From Streptomyces sp. V3I8 (GTDB taxonomy: Bacteria > Actinomycetota > Actinomycetes > Streptomycetales > Streptomycetaceae), in NCBI RefSeq assembly GCF_030817535.1, contig NZ_JAUSZL010000002.1, forward strand, positions 5,270,001 to 5,334,000: a stretch of DNA of 64,000 nt, written 5' to 3'. Both the position numbers and the translations under genes were made by a program. A model generated the notes under the pieces. It saw only the letters and a list, made by a program, of their open reading frames with translations. It was not told where the DNA came from and ran no database searches. Below are positions 7,422-16,724 of the stretch, piece by piece. Within the stretch, counting starts at the first letter, position 1. Each line of letters opens with the position of its first letter.

Positions 7422-8686
7422 TTCCTTTCGTCCCCGCCGCCCCTTCCCGTCCCGTCCCGGGGGCGGCGGGGGCGGAACTCCTCGTTCGTGAGCAGCAGCG
7501 GCACCCCCACCACCGGCACCAGCCACACCATCACCATCAGACGGTCGATGGCGATGTCCGGATGCGCGGCGATGCTCAGCACACCGGTTCCGGCCGCGCC
7601 GAGCAGCAGCACACCGAACGCGGGCCACCGCCGCAGCGCCCCGAACGCCCCGCCTCCCACCAGCACCAGGAAGAGCGGTTCGAGCAGCTGCCGCCGCAGC
7701 CACTCCACCCAGAAATTGACCTCCAGCTGGGTGAACTCCCGCCAGGGCCGCTCCCGGTCCGGCCGCAGGAAGTGGTCGGTGAGGAGATCCTGGAGACTGT
7801 CCGACTCGGACGGATAACGAAGCAGCCGGGCGAGCAGGACCGTGCCCACGGCCGCCCCCGCCGTCACCTTCAGCAGGGTCCTCACCCCGTCCCCCGCCGG
7901 CCGCCCCGACCGCCTGCGGTGGACGCCGATCAGAGCGCACGCCCCGGCGAGGCACACCGCCAGGAACAGCGCCTGCGAGTGCTTCACGGTGAAGAGCAGG
8001 GCCAGCGACAGCGCGACCAGCGGACCGGCCCGCCGCCCGCGCAGCACCAGCGCACACCCCAGCAGCGCCGAGAGCGTGAGCGCCGTCATGGTGCCCTCGG
8101 CCATCGGCCGCATCGCGGTCGTGCCCGTCGGCAGCACGTAGTACAGCACCTGCCCGGTCAGCGCGGCCGGCACCGGCACGCCCACCGTCCGCAGGACCAG
8201 GAACACCAGCGCGCCCCCGGCCGCCGCGACGCACACCCCGGCCGCCCACAGCCCCCACGTCACCCCGAGCAGGGTCACGAACGGCATGAGCAGCAGCGGG
8301 TACCCGGGCCGCACCTCGAAGATCCGCATGAACCGCTCGCTCATGAACGGCGCGGTCCAGCCGGACGTCTGCCCCGCGTCGAGCCGCGCGCCCACACTGC
8401 GCTCGTAGTGGCGGCGGCACTGCGCCCGTACCCCCGGCCCCGGGTCGCGGGCCCGGAAGCGCCGGACGTCCACGCTGTGGTCGCGGGAGGCCGTCTCGCC
8501 CCGGCTCGCGCACAGGTACGCGATGCTCCGTCCCGCCGCCTCCGACTTGTCCGCGCCGCCCAGAGCCAGCGCGTACGACAGGTAGTTGCGGCTGTCGGGG
8601 GTGTCCCGGCCGGTGACGTTGGCGAGCTGGAGGCAGCCGAACAGGGCGGCGAGGAACAGCACCCACGCGGCGGGGCGAGCCCTCAT
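7370..8686 (-). CDS. Multi-pass membrane protein of the teichoic-acid cluster, function unknown
   Basis: The product is 438 aa. It starts with a signal-anchor (AAWVLFLAALFGCLQLANV) and has roughly nine further hydrophobic segments. An outside loop of about 120 residues after the first segment contains several cysteines. The layout resembles GT-C type membrane glycosyltransferases (GT39/GT87-like), but I see no diagnostic motif, so the family is not assigned. The ATG at 8686 overlaps the stop of the upstream TagF-like gene by four bases (ATGA), indicating translational coupling and a shared pathway. The 3' end overlaps ohr (convergent) by 52 bp. Confidence 0.75.
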   Translation of the reverse strand: MRARPAAWVLFLAALFGCLQLANVTGRDTPDSRNYLSYALALGGADKSEAAGRSIAYLCASRGETASRDHSVDVRRFRARDPGPGVRAQCRRHYERSVGARLDAGQTSGWTAPFMSERFMRIFEVRPGYPLLLMPFVTLLGVTWGLWAAGVCVAAAGGALVFLVLRTVGVPVPAALTGQVLYYVLPTGTTAMRPMAEGTMTALTLSALLGCALVLRGRRAGPLVALSLALLFTVKHSQALFLAVCLAGACALIGVHRRRSGRPAGDGVRTLLKVTAGAAVGTVLLARLLRYPSESDSLQDLLTDHFLRPDRERPWREFTQLEVNFWVEWLRRQLLEPLFLVLVGGGAFGALRRWPAFGVLLLGAAGTGVLSIAAHPDIAIDRLMVMVWLVPVVGVPLLLTNEEFRPRRPRDGTGRGGGDERNYSTTSSTGMLPRVALE

Positions 8687-10905
8687 GAGCGGGTCAGGGC
8701 GTCGCTCGGGGCGCCGGGCGCGGGAACCATGGGCACCGCCAGGTCCTCGCCCAGCATCAGCAGCCGGACGACCCGTTCCGCGGCCCGCCCGTCGTCGTAC
8801 CCGGCGAACCGCGCCCGGAAGGCGGTCCGCAGCCGCGCCGACTCCTCGTCGCACCACGCACCCGACGCGAACAGCCGCGCCAGCTCGTCCTCGTTCCGGG
8901 TGACATGGCCCGGCGGGCGCTCGGTGACGTCGAAGTACGTGCCGCGCGCCGCGCGAAAGGTGTCCTGGTCGTAGACGTGCAGGACGATCGGCCGGTCGAG
9001 GTGCGCGTAGTCGAACATCAGCGACGAGTAGTCGGTGACCAGGGCGTCGCAGGCGAGCAGCAGGTCCTCCACGTGCGGCTCGTCGGTGACGTCCAGGACG
9101 AGTCCGCGCCCGGCCAGGTCCCCCAGGGCGAGGCCGCGTTCGTGGTGCCGGGCCAGCGAGGGGTGCAGCCGGACCGCCAGGACGTGGTCGCCGGGCAGCC
9201 CGGCGACCAGCCGCTCCAGGTCGCAGGCCGGCGCCTGCCCGCTGCGGCGGTGGTCGCGGCTAGTCGGCGCGTACAGGATCAGGGTGCTGCCCTCCGGGAC
9301 GCCGAGGCGCTGCCGTACGGACTCCCGGCGGCCCTCCGGCGGCCGGACGAGGCAGTCGTTGCGCGGGCTGCCCGAGCGCAGGGACGTGAAGCCGCATGGG
9401 TAGGCGCGGTCCCAGACCAGCTCGGAGTGCGGGTTCGCGACCAGGCTGTAGTCCCACCGGTCGGCCCGCCGCAGCATCTTGGGGACGCTGAACCCGCGCC
9501 GTGCGCCGGGGTACGCGAGCAGGTCCGCGCCCATCGACTTCACCGGGGTGCCCTGGTGCGTGTGGACGTGGACGGAACCCTCGCGCTTGACCAGGTCGTT
9601 CGCCCAGTTGACGTTGTTGATCAGGTACGTGGCACGGGCCGTGACCCTGCGGTAGGCGCGGCTGCCGGGCAGGACGTGCTCGGTCCCGGGCGGCAGCGCG
9701 GCCACGTGCTCCCTGGCGACCACCCACACCCCGCGGATGTGCGGGGCGAGCTCCCGGGCCTTCAGATGGATCGCGGCCGGGTCGCCGAGGACACCGCGGT
9801 GCCCGAAGGCCGAGTACACCGCCAGGTTCGCGTCGAGGCCGCGCCGCAGGACCAGCCGCCGGTGCAGCGCGAGCAGCACCCGGCGCAGCCGCCCGCGCCA
9901 CACCCGCCGGCGCCTGCGCAGACCGGCCCGTTTCACGGCGGCGACGCGGTGCAGCGCGTAGAGGGCGTACGGGGCCCGGGCGAGGAGGGTGAAGGACGTC
10001 CGCGGGACGTCCGCGGCGAGCCGGTGGCCGTCCGGACGGTGGGCGCGCAGGTCCCGTGCCGCCCGCCGGTGGAACTCGGGCCGCGACGCCGGCGGTACGC
10101 GGTCCTTCTGGCGCAGGATGAAGAGGTAGTGGTCGGCCATGTGGTCGTAGAGGAAACCGCGCCACCGCTCCAGTGCGGGCCGCTCCCCGATGAACCGGAA
10201 CAGCCGCTCGTACTGCGCGAACACCTCGAAGTGCTCCCGGCTCGGCGTGCGCATCGCGTTGCCCTGGCGGCGCTGGCGGTAGTACACGCAGACCCGGTCG
10301 ACGAGGGAGATCGTGCGGGCCGTCCACAGCGTCTGGTAGACGATCACCGCGTCCTCGTAGAAGCCGGTGGGGAAGGTGAAGGCGCCCTCGCGGAAGAAGT
10401 CGAGGCGGTACGCCTTGTTCCACACGACCGTGAACAGGTCGAGCAGTTCCGGGCGTTCGGCGACCGTGAACACCTCGGGGCCCGGCGCGGCGAACACCTC
10501 CGCGTCCCGGTTGCGCCGCACCGCGCCGTGCCAGTGGGTGCGCGCGTAGTCGAACAGCACGATGTCCGGGCGTGCGGTCGCGTCGATGCGCTCGGCGATC
10601 GCCCGCAGCGCGCCCGGGGTGTAGCTGTCGTCGCTGTCGAGGAAGAGCAGGTACTCGCCCCGGGCGAGCTTCGCCCCGTGGTTGCGGGCCGGGCCGATGC
10701 CGCCGTTGACGGGCAGGTGCACCGCCACGACGCGCTCGTCGCGGGCCGCGAACTCGTCGATGATCGCCGGGCTGCCGTCCGGCGAGCGGTCGTCGACGAC
10801 GATCAGCTCGAAGTCGCCGTACGACTGGCCGAGGACCGACTCCAGACAGGCGCGCAGGTAGCCCTGCACGTTGTACACGGGCACGACGATGCTGAAGCGG
10901 GGCAT
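8683..10905 (-). CDS. GT2 glycosyltransferase / CDP-glycerol glycerophosphotransferase fusion 1
   Basis: The product is 740 aa. The N-terminal GT2 domain is complete: MPRFSIVVPVYNVQGYLRAC, Asp38/Asp39 in VVDDRSPDGS, DSD at 90-92 (FLDSDDS) and the base motif FYEDAVIVYQ. The C-terminal half (from about residue 370) is TagF/TarF-like with TDYSSLMFDYAHLDRPIVLH and VRLHPS. At the TagF site usually written WHGTPLK this protein reads HTHQGTPVKSMG (about residue 449), so Gln stands where the catalytic His is expected. The start is supported by GGAAG nine nt upstream and by the same MPRFS start in the next gene. It belongs to a minus-strand cluster for an anionic wall polymer. The GT half looks active; the transferase half is doubtful. 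Confidence 0.87.
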   Translation of the reverse strand: MPRFSIVVPVYNVQGYLRACLESVLGQSYGDFELIVVDDRSPDGSPAIIDEFAARDERVVAVHLPVNGGIGPARNHGAKLARGEYLLFLDSDDSYTPGALRAIAERIDATARPDIVLFDYARTHWHGAVRRNRDAEVFAAPGPEVFTVAERPELLDLFTVVWNKAYRLDFFREGAFTFPTGFYEDAVIVYQTLWTARTISLVDRVCVYYRQRRQGNAMRTPSREHFEVFAQYERLFRFIGERPALERWRGFLYDHMADHYLFILRQKDRVPPASRPEFHRRAARDLRAHRPDGHRLAADVPRTSFTLLARAPYALYALHRVAAVKRAGLRRRRRVWRGRLRRVLLALHRRLVLRRGLDANLAVYSAFGHRGVLGDPAAIHLKARELAPHIRGVWVVAREHVAALPPGTEHVLPGSRAYRRVTARATYLINNVNWANDLVKREGSVHVHTHQGTPVKSMGADLLAYPGARRGFSVPKMLRRADRWDYSLVANPHSELVWDRAYPCGFTSLRSGSPRNDCLVRPPEGRRESVRQRLGVPEGSTLILYAPTSRDHRRSGQAPACDLERLVAGLPGDHVLAVRLHPSLARHHERGLALGDLAGRGLVLDVTDEPHVEDLLLACDALVTDYSSLMFDYAHLDRPIVLHVYDQDTFRAARGTYFDVTERPPGHVTRNEDELARLFASGAWCDEESARLRTAFRARFAGYDDGRAAERVVRLLMLGEDLAVPMVPAPGAPSDALTRS

Positions 10906-11015
10906 GGCACTTCCAGGTCCGGGAACTTGCCGGGCCGGCGCGAGGGGCGCCGGGACGGGCGGTGAGGCGGGCGGCGGGGCGGGTGCCGCGGCGGGCGTCG
11001 GCGGGCGGGCCGGCA

Positions 11016-13157
11016 TCAGCGCGCCGGCGTGCGGGGACGGGACACGGCCGCGGCCGGCACGGGCAGGCGCTCCCGCAGCGGGATCACCGGCGGCAGCTCC
11101 TCCTCGCTCTGCCCGAGCAGCACCCGCCGTACGACCCGCTCGGCGGCCTGCCCGTCGTCGAACTCGCAGAACCGCGCGCGGAACCGGGACCGCAGGGCGG
11201 CGGACCGCTCGTCGCACCACCGGCCCGACGTCAGGACGTGCAGCAACTCGTCCTGGGTGCGGGCGACATGGCCCGGCGGCTCGGCGAGCAGGTCGAAGTA
11301 GACGCCTCGGGTGTCCCGGTAGACGTCCCAGTCGTCGGCGTACGTGACGATCGGCCGGTCGAGGTTGGCGTAGTCGAACATGATCGACGAGTAGTCCGTG
11401 ATCAGCGCGTCGGAGGCCAGGCAGACGTCCTCGGTGTCGCGCAGGGACGTCACGTCGATCAGCTGCCCGTCCGCCACCGCCTGCCGCAGGCCGGCGTCGC
11501 CGTCGAGGAAGTAGTGCGCCCGCAGCAGCACCACGAACTCCGGTCCGAGCCGCGCGCAGAACCGCGCCAGGTCGAACTGCGCCGCCACGTCGCGCGGGTA
11601 GTCCCGGTACGTCGGCGCGTACAGCAGCGCCACCCGGTCCTCGGGGACGCCGAGCCGGGCCCGGATCGCGGCGACCTCGGCGGGGGCCGCGCCGTAGAAG
11701 CGGTCGTTGCGCGGATAGCCGTACTCCAGGTGCGCGAAGGCGCCGGGGTAGGCGCCCGACCAGACCTCCGTGGAGTGGGAGTTGGAGGACAGGGAGAAGT
11801 CCCAGCGGTCCACCCGCCGCATCAGCCGGCCGAAGCTGCCGGTGGCCGCCGCGACGGCCGGGTACTCGATCTGGTCGACGCCCATCCGCTTGAGCGGCGT
11901 CCCGTGGTGCGTCTGGACGTGCACGGTGCCGGGGCGCTTGCGCACGGCGTGCTCGAAGTTGACGTTGTTGAAGGTGTACTTCGCCCGCGCCATCACCTCC
12001 CAGTACCGCCTGCTGCCGATCACCACGCTCTCCACGTCCTCGGGCATGTGCGGCAGTTCCTTCTCCTTCACCAGGAACACCGACCGGATGTGCGGGGCGA
12101 GTTCGCGTGCCTTGCGGTGGACGGCGGCGGGGTTGCAGGCGTAGCCGCGGCCCCAGTAGGCGGCGAAGACGGCGAGGTTCTCGTCCAGCGGCCTGCGCAG
12201 GTACCACGCGTACAGCAGGGCGCGGCGCCTGCGCAGCACCGAGCGGGCGGCGTACGCGCGCACCCGCGCCGTCCACCGGCCGAGGGGCGGCAGCACGCGG
12301 AACGCCGTGTGCGCGCCGCGCCGCAGCAGCCGGTTCCGCAGGCCCCGGGTGCGCAGGCCCGCCGGGCGGTGGCGCCGGTGGAGCCGGCCCGCGCGACGGA
12401 AGAAGGCCCGGTCGCGGGGGGCGGTGACCGCGTGGTCGAGGACCTCGGCGAAGAGCTGGGTGAAGAGCGCGCGCGCCCGGTCCTCGGGGAGGTCCTGCCC
12501 GGCGGCCCGGTCCAGCACGAGTTCGACCTGGTCGAGGAGTTCCACTCCCGCGACGGCCGGCGTGCCGCCACCGCCCTGCCGGCGCTCGTGACGGCGTACG
12601 CAGATCTGGGGCAGTACGGCGCTGCGCCCGGCGGCGAGCGTCACGAGACCGGCCCAGCCGAGGTCGGTGCCCCGGCCCGCGGGAGGGACGAGCCCGTGCT
12701 CGCGGAGGAAGGCGCGGCGGTGGACGGTGGCCCAGACCGGCAGCCGTACGTCGGCGGGGTCCCTGCCTTCGAGCGGCTCCGCCACCGGTTCGCCCTCCCA
12801 CCACGGCACGCGCTCGTGGCCCAGGCGCAGCACGTCGACGGCGTCCCCGCCGGCCCCTTGCAGCCGCGCGTCGATCCCGGCGAGCGCCCCCGGCGCCAGC
12901 ACGTCACCCGTGTCCAGGAACAGCACGTACGTTCCGGTCGCCGCCCGCAGTCCGGCGTCGCGCGCACCGGCGACCCGGACGACCCTGGAGTCCCGCTCGG
13001 CGTACTCGGCCGCGAGCGCGCCCGCCGGGGAGTCCGGGACCAGGCAGGCCACGAGCAGCTCGACGTCGGTGAAGGACTGGGCGAGGACCGAATCGAGGGC
13101 CGTGGGGAGCCGCCCCGCGATGTCGTGGACGGTGACGATGATGCTGAAGCGGGGCAT
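11016..13157 (-). CDS. GT2-like / CDP-glycerol glycerophosphotransferase fusion 2
   Basis: The product is 713 aa, with the same two-part layout as its neighbours. The N-terminal GT2 fold is recognisable (MPRFSIIVTVHDIAGRLPTA, ALDSVLAQSFTDVELLV) but the functional residues are gone: the VDD of the nucleotide site reads ACL (37-39), the DSD reads D-T-G (82-84), and the YED base motif reads GTD. The TagF-like C-terminal half keeps the catalytic pattern QTHHGTPLKRMG at about residue 414, with LLRAHYF and ITDYSSIMFDYANLDRPIV. So this protein looks like a working glycerophosphotransferase (or ribitol/other polyol-phosphate polymerase) with a dead GT domain. It lies between fusion 1 and the methyltransferase gene on one strand. 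Confidence 0.86.
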   Translation of the reverse strand: MPRFSIIVTVHDIAGRLPTALDSVLAQSFTDVELLVACLVPDSPAGALAAEYAERDSRVVRVAGARDAGLRAATGTYVLFLDTGDVLAPGALAGIDARLQGAGGDAVDVLRLGHERVPWWEGEPVAEPLEGRDPADVRLPVWATVHRRAFLREHGLVPPAGRGTDLGWAGLVTLAAGRSAVLPQICVRRHERRQGGGGTPAVAGVELLDQVELVLDRAAGQDLPEDRARALFTQLFAEVLDHAVTAPRDRAFFRRAGRLHRRHRPAGLRTRGLRNRLLRRGAHTAFRVLPPLGRWTARVRAYAARSVLRRRRALLYAWYLRRPLDENLAVFAAYWGRGYACNPAAVHRKARELAPHIRSVFLVKEKELPHMPEDVESVVIGSRRYWEVMARAKYTFNNVNFEHAVRKRPGTVHVQTHHGTPLKRMGVDQIEYPAVAAATGSFGRLMRRVDRWDFSLSSNSHSTEVWSGAYPGAFAHLEYGYPRNDRFYGAAPAEVAAIRARLGVPEDRVALLYAPTYRDYPRDVAAQFDLARFCARLGPEFVVLLRAHYFLDGDAGLRQAVADGQLIDVTSLRDTEDVCLASDALITDYSSIMFDYANLDRPIVTYADDWDVYRDTRGVYFDLLAEPPGHVARTQDELLHVLTSGRWCDERSAALRSRFRARFCEFDDGQAAERVVRRVLLGQSEEELPPVIPLRERLPVPAAAVSRPRTPAR

Positions 13158-13287
13158 GTCGTGCGGTGCTCTTTCTGTCTGTGCTGTGTGGTGCTGCCGT
13201 CCTCGGCCGGAGCGACGGGTCCCGCGGGGGACGGCGGCACGTGCGGCTCGGCGGGCCCGCGGAGGGGCGCTCCCGCCGCCGGGAGTG

Positions 13288-14250
13288 TCAGCGCCCGCGG
13301 CGGCCCTTGACCAGCGCCCTGGTGACGATCGGCGGAAGCAGGTCCTTGGCGAGCCTGCGGGCCCGGCCGGGACGGCCGGCCGGAGCGGCCGTGACGGGAC
13401 GGGCGGGCGCGGGCCCCGCGGGAGCCGGCCGGGACGAGGCGGCGGGCGCGGTCCCGGCGGGGGCGGGCGGTTCCTCCCCGGCCGCGTACCGGGAGACCGG
13501 GTGCTCGGGCTCGGTGGCCCTCCTGCCGTCGATGCGGATCATGCCGTGCCCCGCGACCTGCTGCACCTCGTGCCACAGGTCGTCGCGGGCCGCCAGCCAC
13601 TCCAGCAGCGCGTCGCGCAGCGGCTCCGGATCGCCCCAGGTGCCGTAGAACTTCGTGCCCGTCACGCATATCGGGTGCAGGCCGAGGGTGGCGACCGCCC
13701 CCCAGGTGGCGCAGGCGACGCCCGGGCAGTGCTCGGCGCGGTAGTCGTCGAGCACGACGACCCCCTCGGGCAGCAGGATGTCCCGTGCGGCCTCGATGTC
13801 CCCGTACACGTGCTCGTACAGGTGCGAGGCGTCTATGTGCGCGAAGCGGCAGCTGCCGCCCGCGACGCGGTCGGCGACCACCGAGGTGGGGGCCTGGAGG
13901 ACGGTCGGCAGCTTCTCGTGGAACGCGAGGAAGTTGGCCTCGAACGCCCGCCGGGTGAGCGTCGGGTACGACTTGTTCATCTCTTTCAGGTTGGCGGCGT
14001 CCGGGGCCACCGAGTCGAAGAGGTCGCACACCGTGAAGGTGTCCTCGTCGCGCCGGTACGCGGCCATGAAGATCGCGCTCTTGCCCAGGTACGCGCCGAG
14101 TTCGAGCAGGTCGCCCCGCTGGGCACGGTCCAGCTGCCCGGACAGGAACCAGGCGAACAGCTGCTGGTCCACGGCGCGGAACCAGCCCTTGACCTCCGAC
14201 AGGGCCTTGGGACGGGGCGGTTCGGTGGTGCCGGTGCTGAGGGAAGTCAT
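13288..14250 (-). CDS. TylF/MycF-like SAM-dependent methyltransferase
   Basis: The product is 320 aa. The class I methyltransferase core shows RGDLLELGAYLGKSAIFMAA (SAM motif), FTVCDLFDSVAPD, the acidic FAHIDASHLYEHVYGD and GVVVLDDY, the metal-binding pattern of the TylF/Methyltransf_24 group that methylates sugar or polyketide hydroxyls. After about residue 265 there is a Pro/Ala-rich linker and a basic tail. GGAG seven nt before the ATG supports the start. It sits between two TagF-like genes on the same strand, which suggests O-methylation of a sugar in the wall polymer (for example a terminal cap). That role is inference. Confidence 0.82.
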   Translation of the reverse strand: MTSLSTGTTEPPRPKALSEVKGWFRAVDQQLFAWFLSGQLDRAQRGDLLELGAYLGKSAIFMAAYRRDEDTFTVCDLFDSVAPDAANLKEMNKSYPTLTRRAFEANFLAFHEKLPTVLQAPTSVVADRVAGGSCRFAHIDASHLYEHVYGDIEAARDILLPEGVVVLDDYRAEHCPGVACATWGAVATLGLHPICVTGTKFYGTWGDPEPLRDALLEWLAARDDLWHEVQQVAGHGMIRIDGRRATEPEHPVSRYAAGEEPPAPAGTAPAASSRPAPAGPAPARPVTAAPAGRPGRARRLAKDLLPPIVTRALVKGRRGR

Positions 14251-14310
14251 GAGTACTCCGTCGAACGGGGTCTGTGGAATTCCTGTGCTCGGGGAGGGGA
14301 CCGGAATGCC

Positions 14311-16602
14311 TCAGGGTCCGTCAACGACGGGAACGCGAACGCCGGGTGTCGGGACGGTGGCGAGGGGCCGGGACGGGTTCCGGTCCGCCGCGGACGGCAC
14401 CGGACGGCGCTCCCGCGGCGGCACCACCGCGGGCAGGCCGGCCGTCTCGCCGAGCACGACACGGCGTACGACCCGCTCGGCGGCCCGCCCGTCGTCGTAG
14501 GGGCAGAACCGCTCCCGGAACGCGGCCCGCAGCTGTGCGGAGCGCGAACCGCACCAGTGGCCGGTCGCGAAGATGTCGATCAGTTCGTCCTCGTTGCGCG
14601 CGATCGCGCCGGGCGGGAAGGCGCGCAGGTCGAAGTAGGTGCCGCGGGCCGCTTCGTACGCCTCCCGGTCGTCCGCGTGGATCACGATCGGCCGGTCCAG
14701 GCCCGCGTAGTCGAACATCAGCGACGAGTAGTCGGTGATCAGCGCGTCCGAGGCGAGGCAGAGCGACTCGACGCTCGGGTGGTCCGACACGTCGATCAGC
14801 CGGCCGCCGCTGCGGGCCAGCGGAGCCCGGTACCGGGGGTGCGCGCGGGTCAGCAGGACGAACCGCGGGCCGAGCCGGCGCAGCACCCGCTCCAGGTCGA
14901 GCGCCGTGCGCGGACCGCGGCGGTAGTCGCGGTGCGTCGGCGCGTACAGGACCGCGACCGTGCCCGCGGGGATGCCGAGGGTCTCGCGCAGCCGGGCCAC
15001 GTCCGCCGCGGTCGCCTTCTGGAACACGTCGTTGCGGGGCTGGCCGTACTCCAGCGTCGTGTAGCCGGCCGGGAAGACGCGCTCCCAGACGAGCGTGGAG
15101 TGCCGGTTGCCGGACAGGCAGTAGTCCCACCGGTCGGCGTCGCGCAGCAGTTCGGCGAAGTCGGTGTCCCGGGCCGCCGCGGGCCGGTCCTGGAGGTCCA
15201 GGCCCATGTGCTTGAGCGGGGTGCCGGTCTGCGTCTGGATCAGGATCTGGCCGGGCCGCTTGACCAGCCGGGGGTGGAAGCCGGTGTTGCCGACGAGGTA
15301 CCTGGAGCGGGCCAGGGCCGTCCAGTACGCGGCGGACCCCGGGGTCAGCCTGCGCGTCCCCGTCGGGACGGTGTGGTGCAACGCGGGCTCCGCGATCCAC
15401 GCGGTGCGCATCCCCGGCGCGTGCGTGCGGAACGCGGCCTCCAGCGCCCCCGGGTTGCAGCCGTGGCCGCGCCCCGCGTGCCCGCCGAACACGGCGTGGT
15501 CGGTCCGCAGGGGCAGCCGGCGCTGGACGCCGTAGTGCAGCCGCAGCGCCCCGGCCCGGATCCCGCGGCCCAGTGCCCCGGCGAGCCGCCCGGCGCGCCG
15601 CTTCAGCCGCGTCGCCGCCCACAGGGCGCGGTACGCGCGATGACTGCCCAGGCGTACGAGGGCGTGCCGCAGCCGGTTGCGGGAGGGGACGCCGGCACCG
15701 CGCACGCGGTAACGGCCGTAGTGCGCCCGGGCCCTGCGCAGGAAGGCGGCGCGGGAGCCGCGCGGCAGCCGGTCGCGCTTGAGGAACACCGCGGACAGGT
15801 GGTCGACCATGCGCCGGAACAGGACGGGCCGCCAGTGCGCCAGTTCGGGGTGCGCGTCGAGGTGGGCGAAGACCCGGTCGTACTGGTCGAAGATGTCGAA
15901 GTGCTTGTCGCTGGTCGTGCCGAGGATGTTGCCCCGGCGTCGTTGCCGGTAGTGGACGCAGACCCGGTCGAGCGTCGCGATGGTCGCGGCGGCCATCAGG
16001 ACCGGCGACGTCCACGGGGTGTCCTCGTAGTAGCCGGGCGGGAACGTGAAGCCCTCCTGCTCGACGAACTCCCGGCGGTACGCCTTGTTCCACACGACCA
16101 TGAGGACGTCCAGCAGTCCCGGCCGGTCGTCGAGGCGGAACGGCGCCGGGCCCTCCTCGTGGAGCTGCCCCGCCTGGACGTTGCGGACCGTCTCGCCCGA
16201 CCAGAAGGTGCGCGCGTAGTCGTACACCAGGACGTCGGGGTCGCCGGTCTCCTTGATGCGGTCGGCGATCCCCCGCAGGGCGTGCGGGGTGAGGGTGTCG
16301 TCGCCGTCCAGGAAGACCAGGTAGTCACCGGTCGCGTACCGCATGCCCGCGTTGCGGGCCCGGCCGAGGCCCACGTTCTCCTTGAGGTGGACGACCCTCA
16401 CGCGCGGGTCACCGGCGGCGAACTCGTCGAGGATCGCGCCGCCGGCGTCCGGCGAGCAGTCGTCGACGGCGATCAGTTCGAGGTCGGTGAAGGACTGTTC
16501 CAGGACCGATGCCATGCACTCGTGCAGATACGCCTGCACCTGGTAAGCGGGGACAATGACACTGAACCGGGGCAAGGGACATCCATAAGTCGGCGCGGCC
16601 AT
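14311..16602 (-). CDS. GT2 glycosyltransferase / CDP-glycerol glycerophosphotransferase fusion 3
   Basis: The product is 763 aa from ATG 16602. The GT2 domain is complete: LPRFSVIVPAYQVQAYLHEC, VDDCSPD, FLDGDDTLTP and YYEDTPW. The TagF-like half has ITDYSSLMFDYAGLDRPIV and TRAHPRYR, but the WHGTPLK position reads QTQTGTPLKHMG (about residue 456), so Thr replaces the catalytic His and the residue two before it is Gln. A TTG at 16575 begins LPRFSV and would match the MPRFS start of the two paralogues; a weak GGATG lies before it, so the true start may be there. It is the first gene of the minus-strand cluster, with 60 nt to the methyltransferase. Confidence 0.86.
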   Translation of the reverse strand: MAAPTYGCPLPRFSVIVPAYQVQAYLHECMASVLEQSFTDLELIAVDDCSPDAGGAILDEFAAGDPRVRVVHLKENVGLGRARNAGMRYATGDYLVFLDGDDTLTPHALRGIADRIKETGDPDVLVYDYARTFWSGETVRNVQAGQLHEEGPAPFRLDDRPGLLDVLMVVWNKAYRREFVEQEGFTFPPGYYEDTPWTSPVLMAAATIATLDRVCVHYRQRRRGNILGTTSDKHFDIFDQYDRVFAHLDAHPELAHWRPVLFRRMVDHLSAVFLKRDRLPRGSRAAFLRRARAHYGRYRVRGAGVPSRNRLRHALVRLGSHRAYRALWAATRLKRRAGRLAGALGRGIRAGALRLHYGVQRRLPLRTDHAVFGGHAGRGHGCNPGALEAAFRTHAPGMRTAWIAEPALHHTVPTGTRRLTPGSAAYWTALARSRYLVGNTGFHPRLVKRPGQILIQTQTGTPLKHMGLDLQDRPAAARDTDFAELLRDADRWDYCLSGNRHSTLVWERVFPAGYTTLEYGQPRNDVFQKATAADVARLRETLGIPAGTVAVLYAPTHRDYRRGPRTALDLERVLRRLGPRFVLLTRAHPRYRAPLARSGGRLIDVSDHPSVESLCLASDALITDYSSLMFDYAGLDRPIVIHADDREAYEAARGTYFDLRAFPPGAIARNEDELIDIFATGHWCGSRSAQLRAAFRERFCPYDDGRAAERVVRRVVLGETAGLPAVVPPRERRPVPSAADRNPSRPLATVPTPGVRVPVVDGP

Positions 16603-16677
16603 ATTGCCCGGCAACGGCCGAAGGGGGTACGGGGTTACGCCGGTTGCGGCATGTGGGGGACCCCGGGCCCACGCGAA

Positions 16678-16703
16678 GGGGCGGACCGACGGCGGTCCGC
16701 CCC
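16678..16703. terminator. Rho-independent-like hairpin after sugar permease operon
   Basis: An 11-bp perfect stem, GGGGCGGACCG / CGGTCCGCCCC, has a 4-base loop. It is located just downstream (minus direction) of the permease stop at 16725. Confidence 0.65.
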
Positions 16704-16724
16704 TCGACACGCGCACGGCGACGG

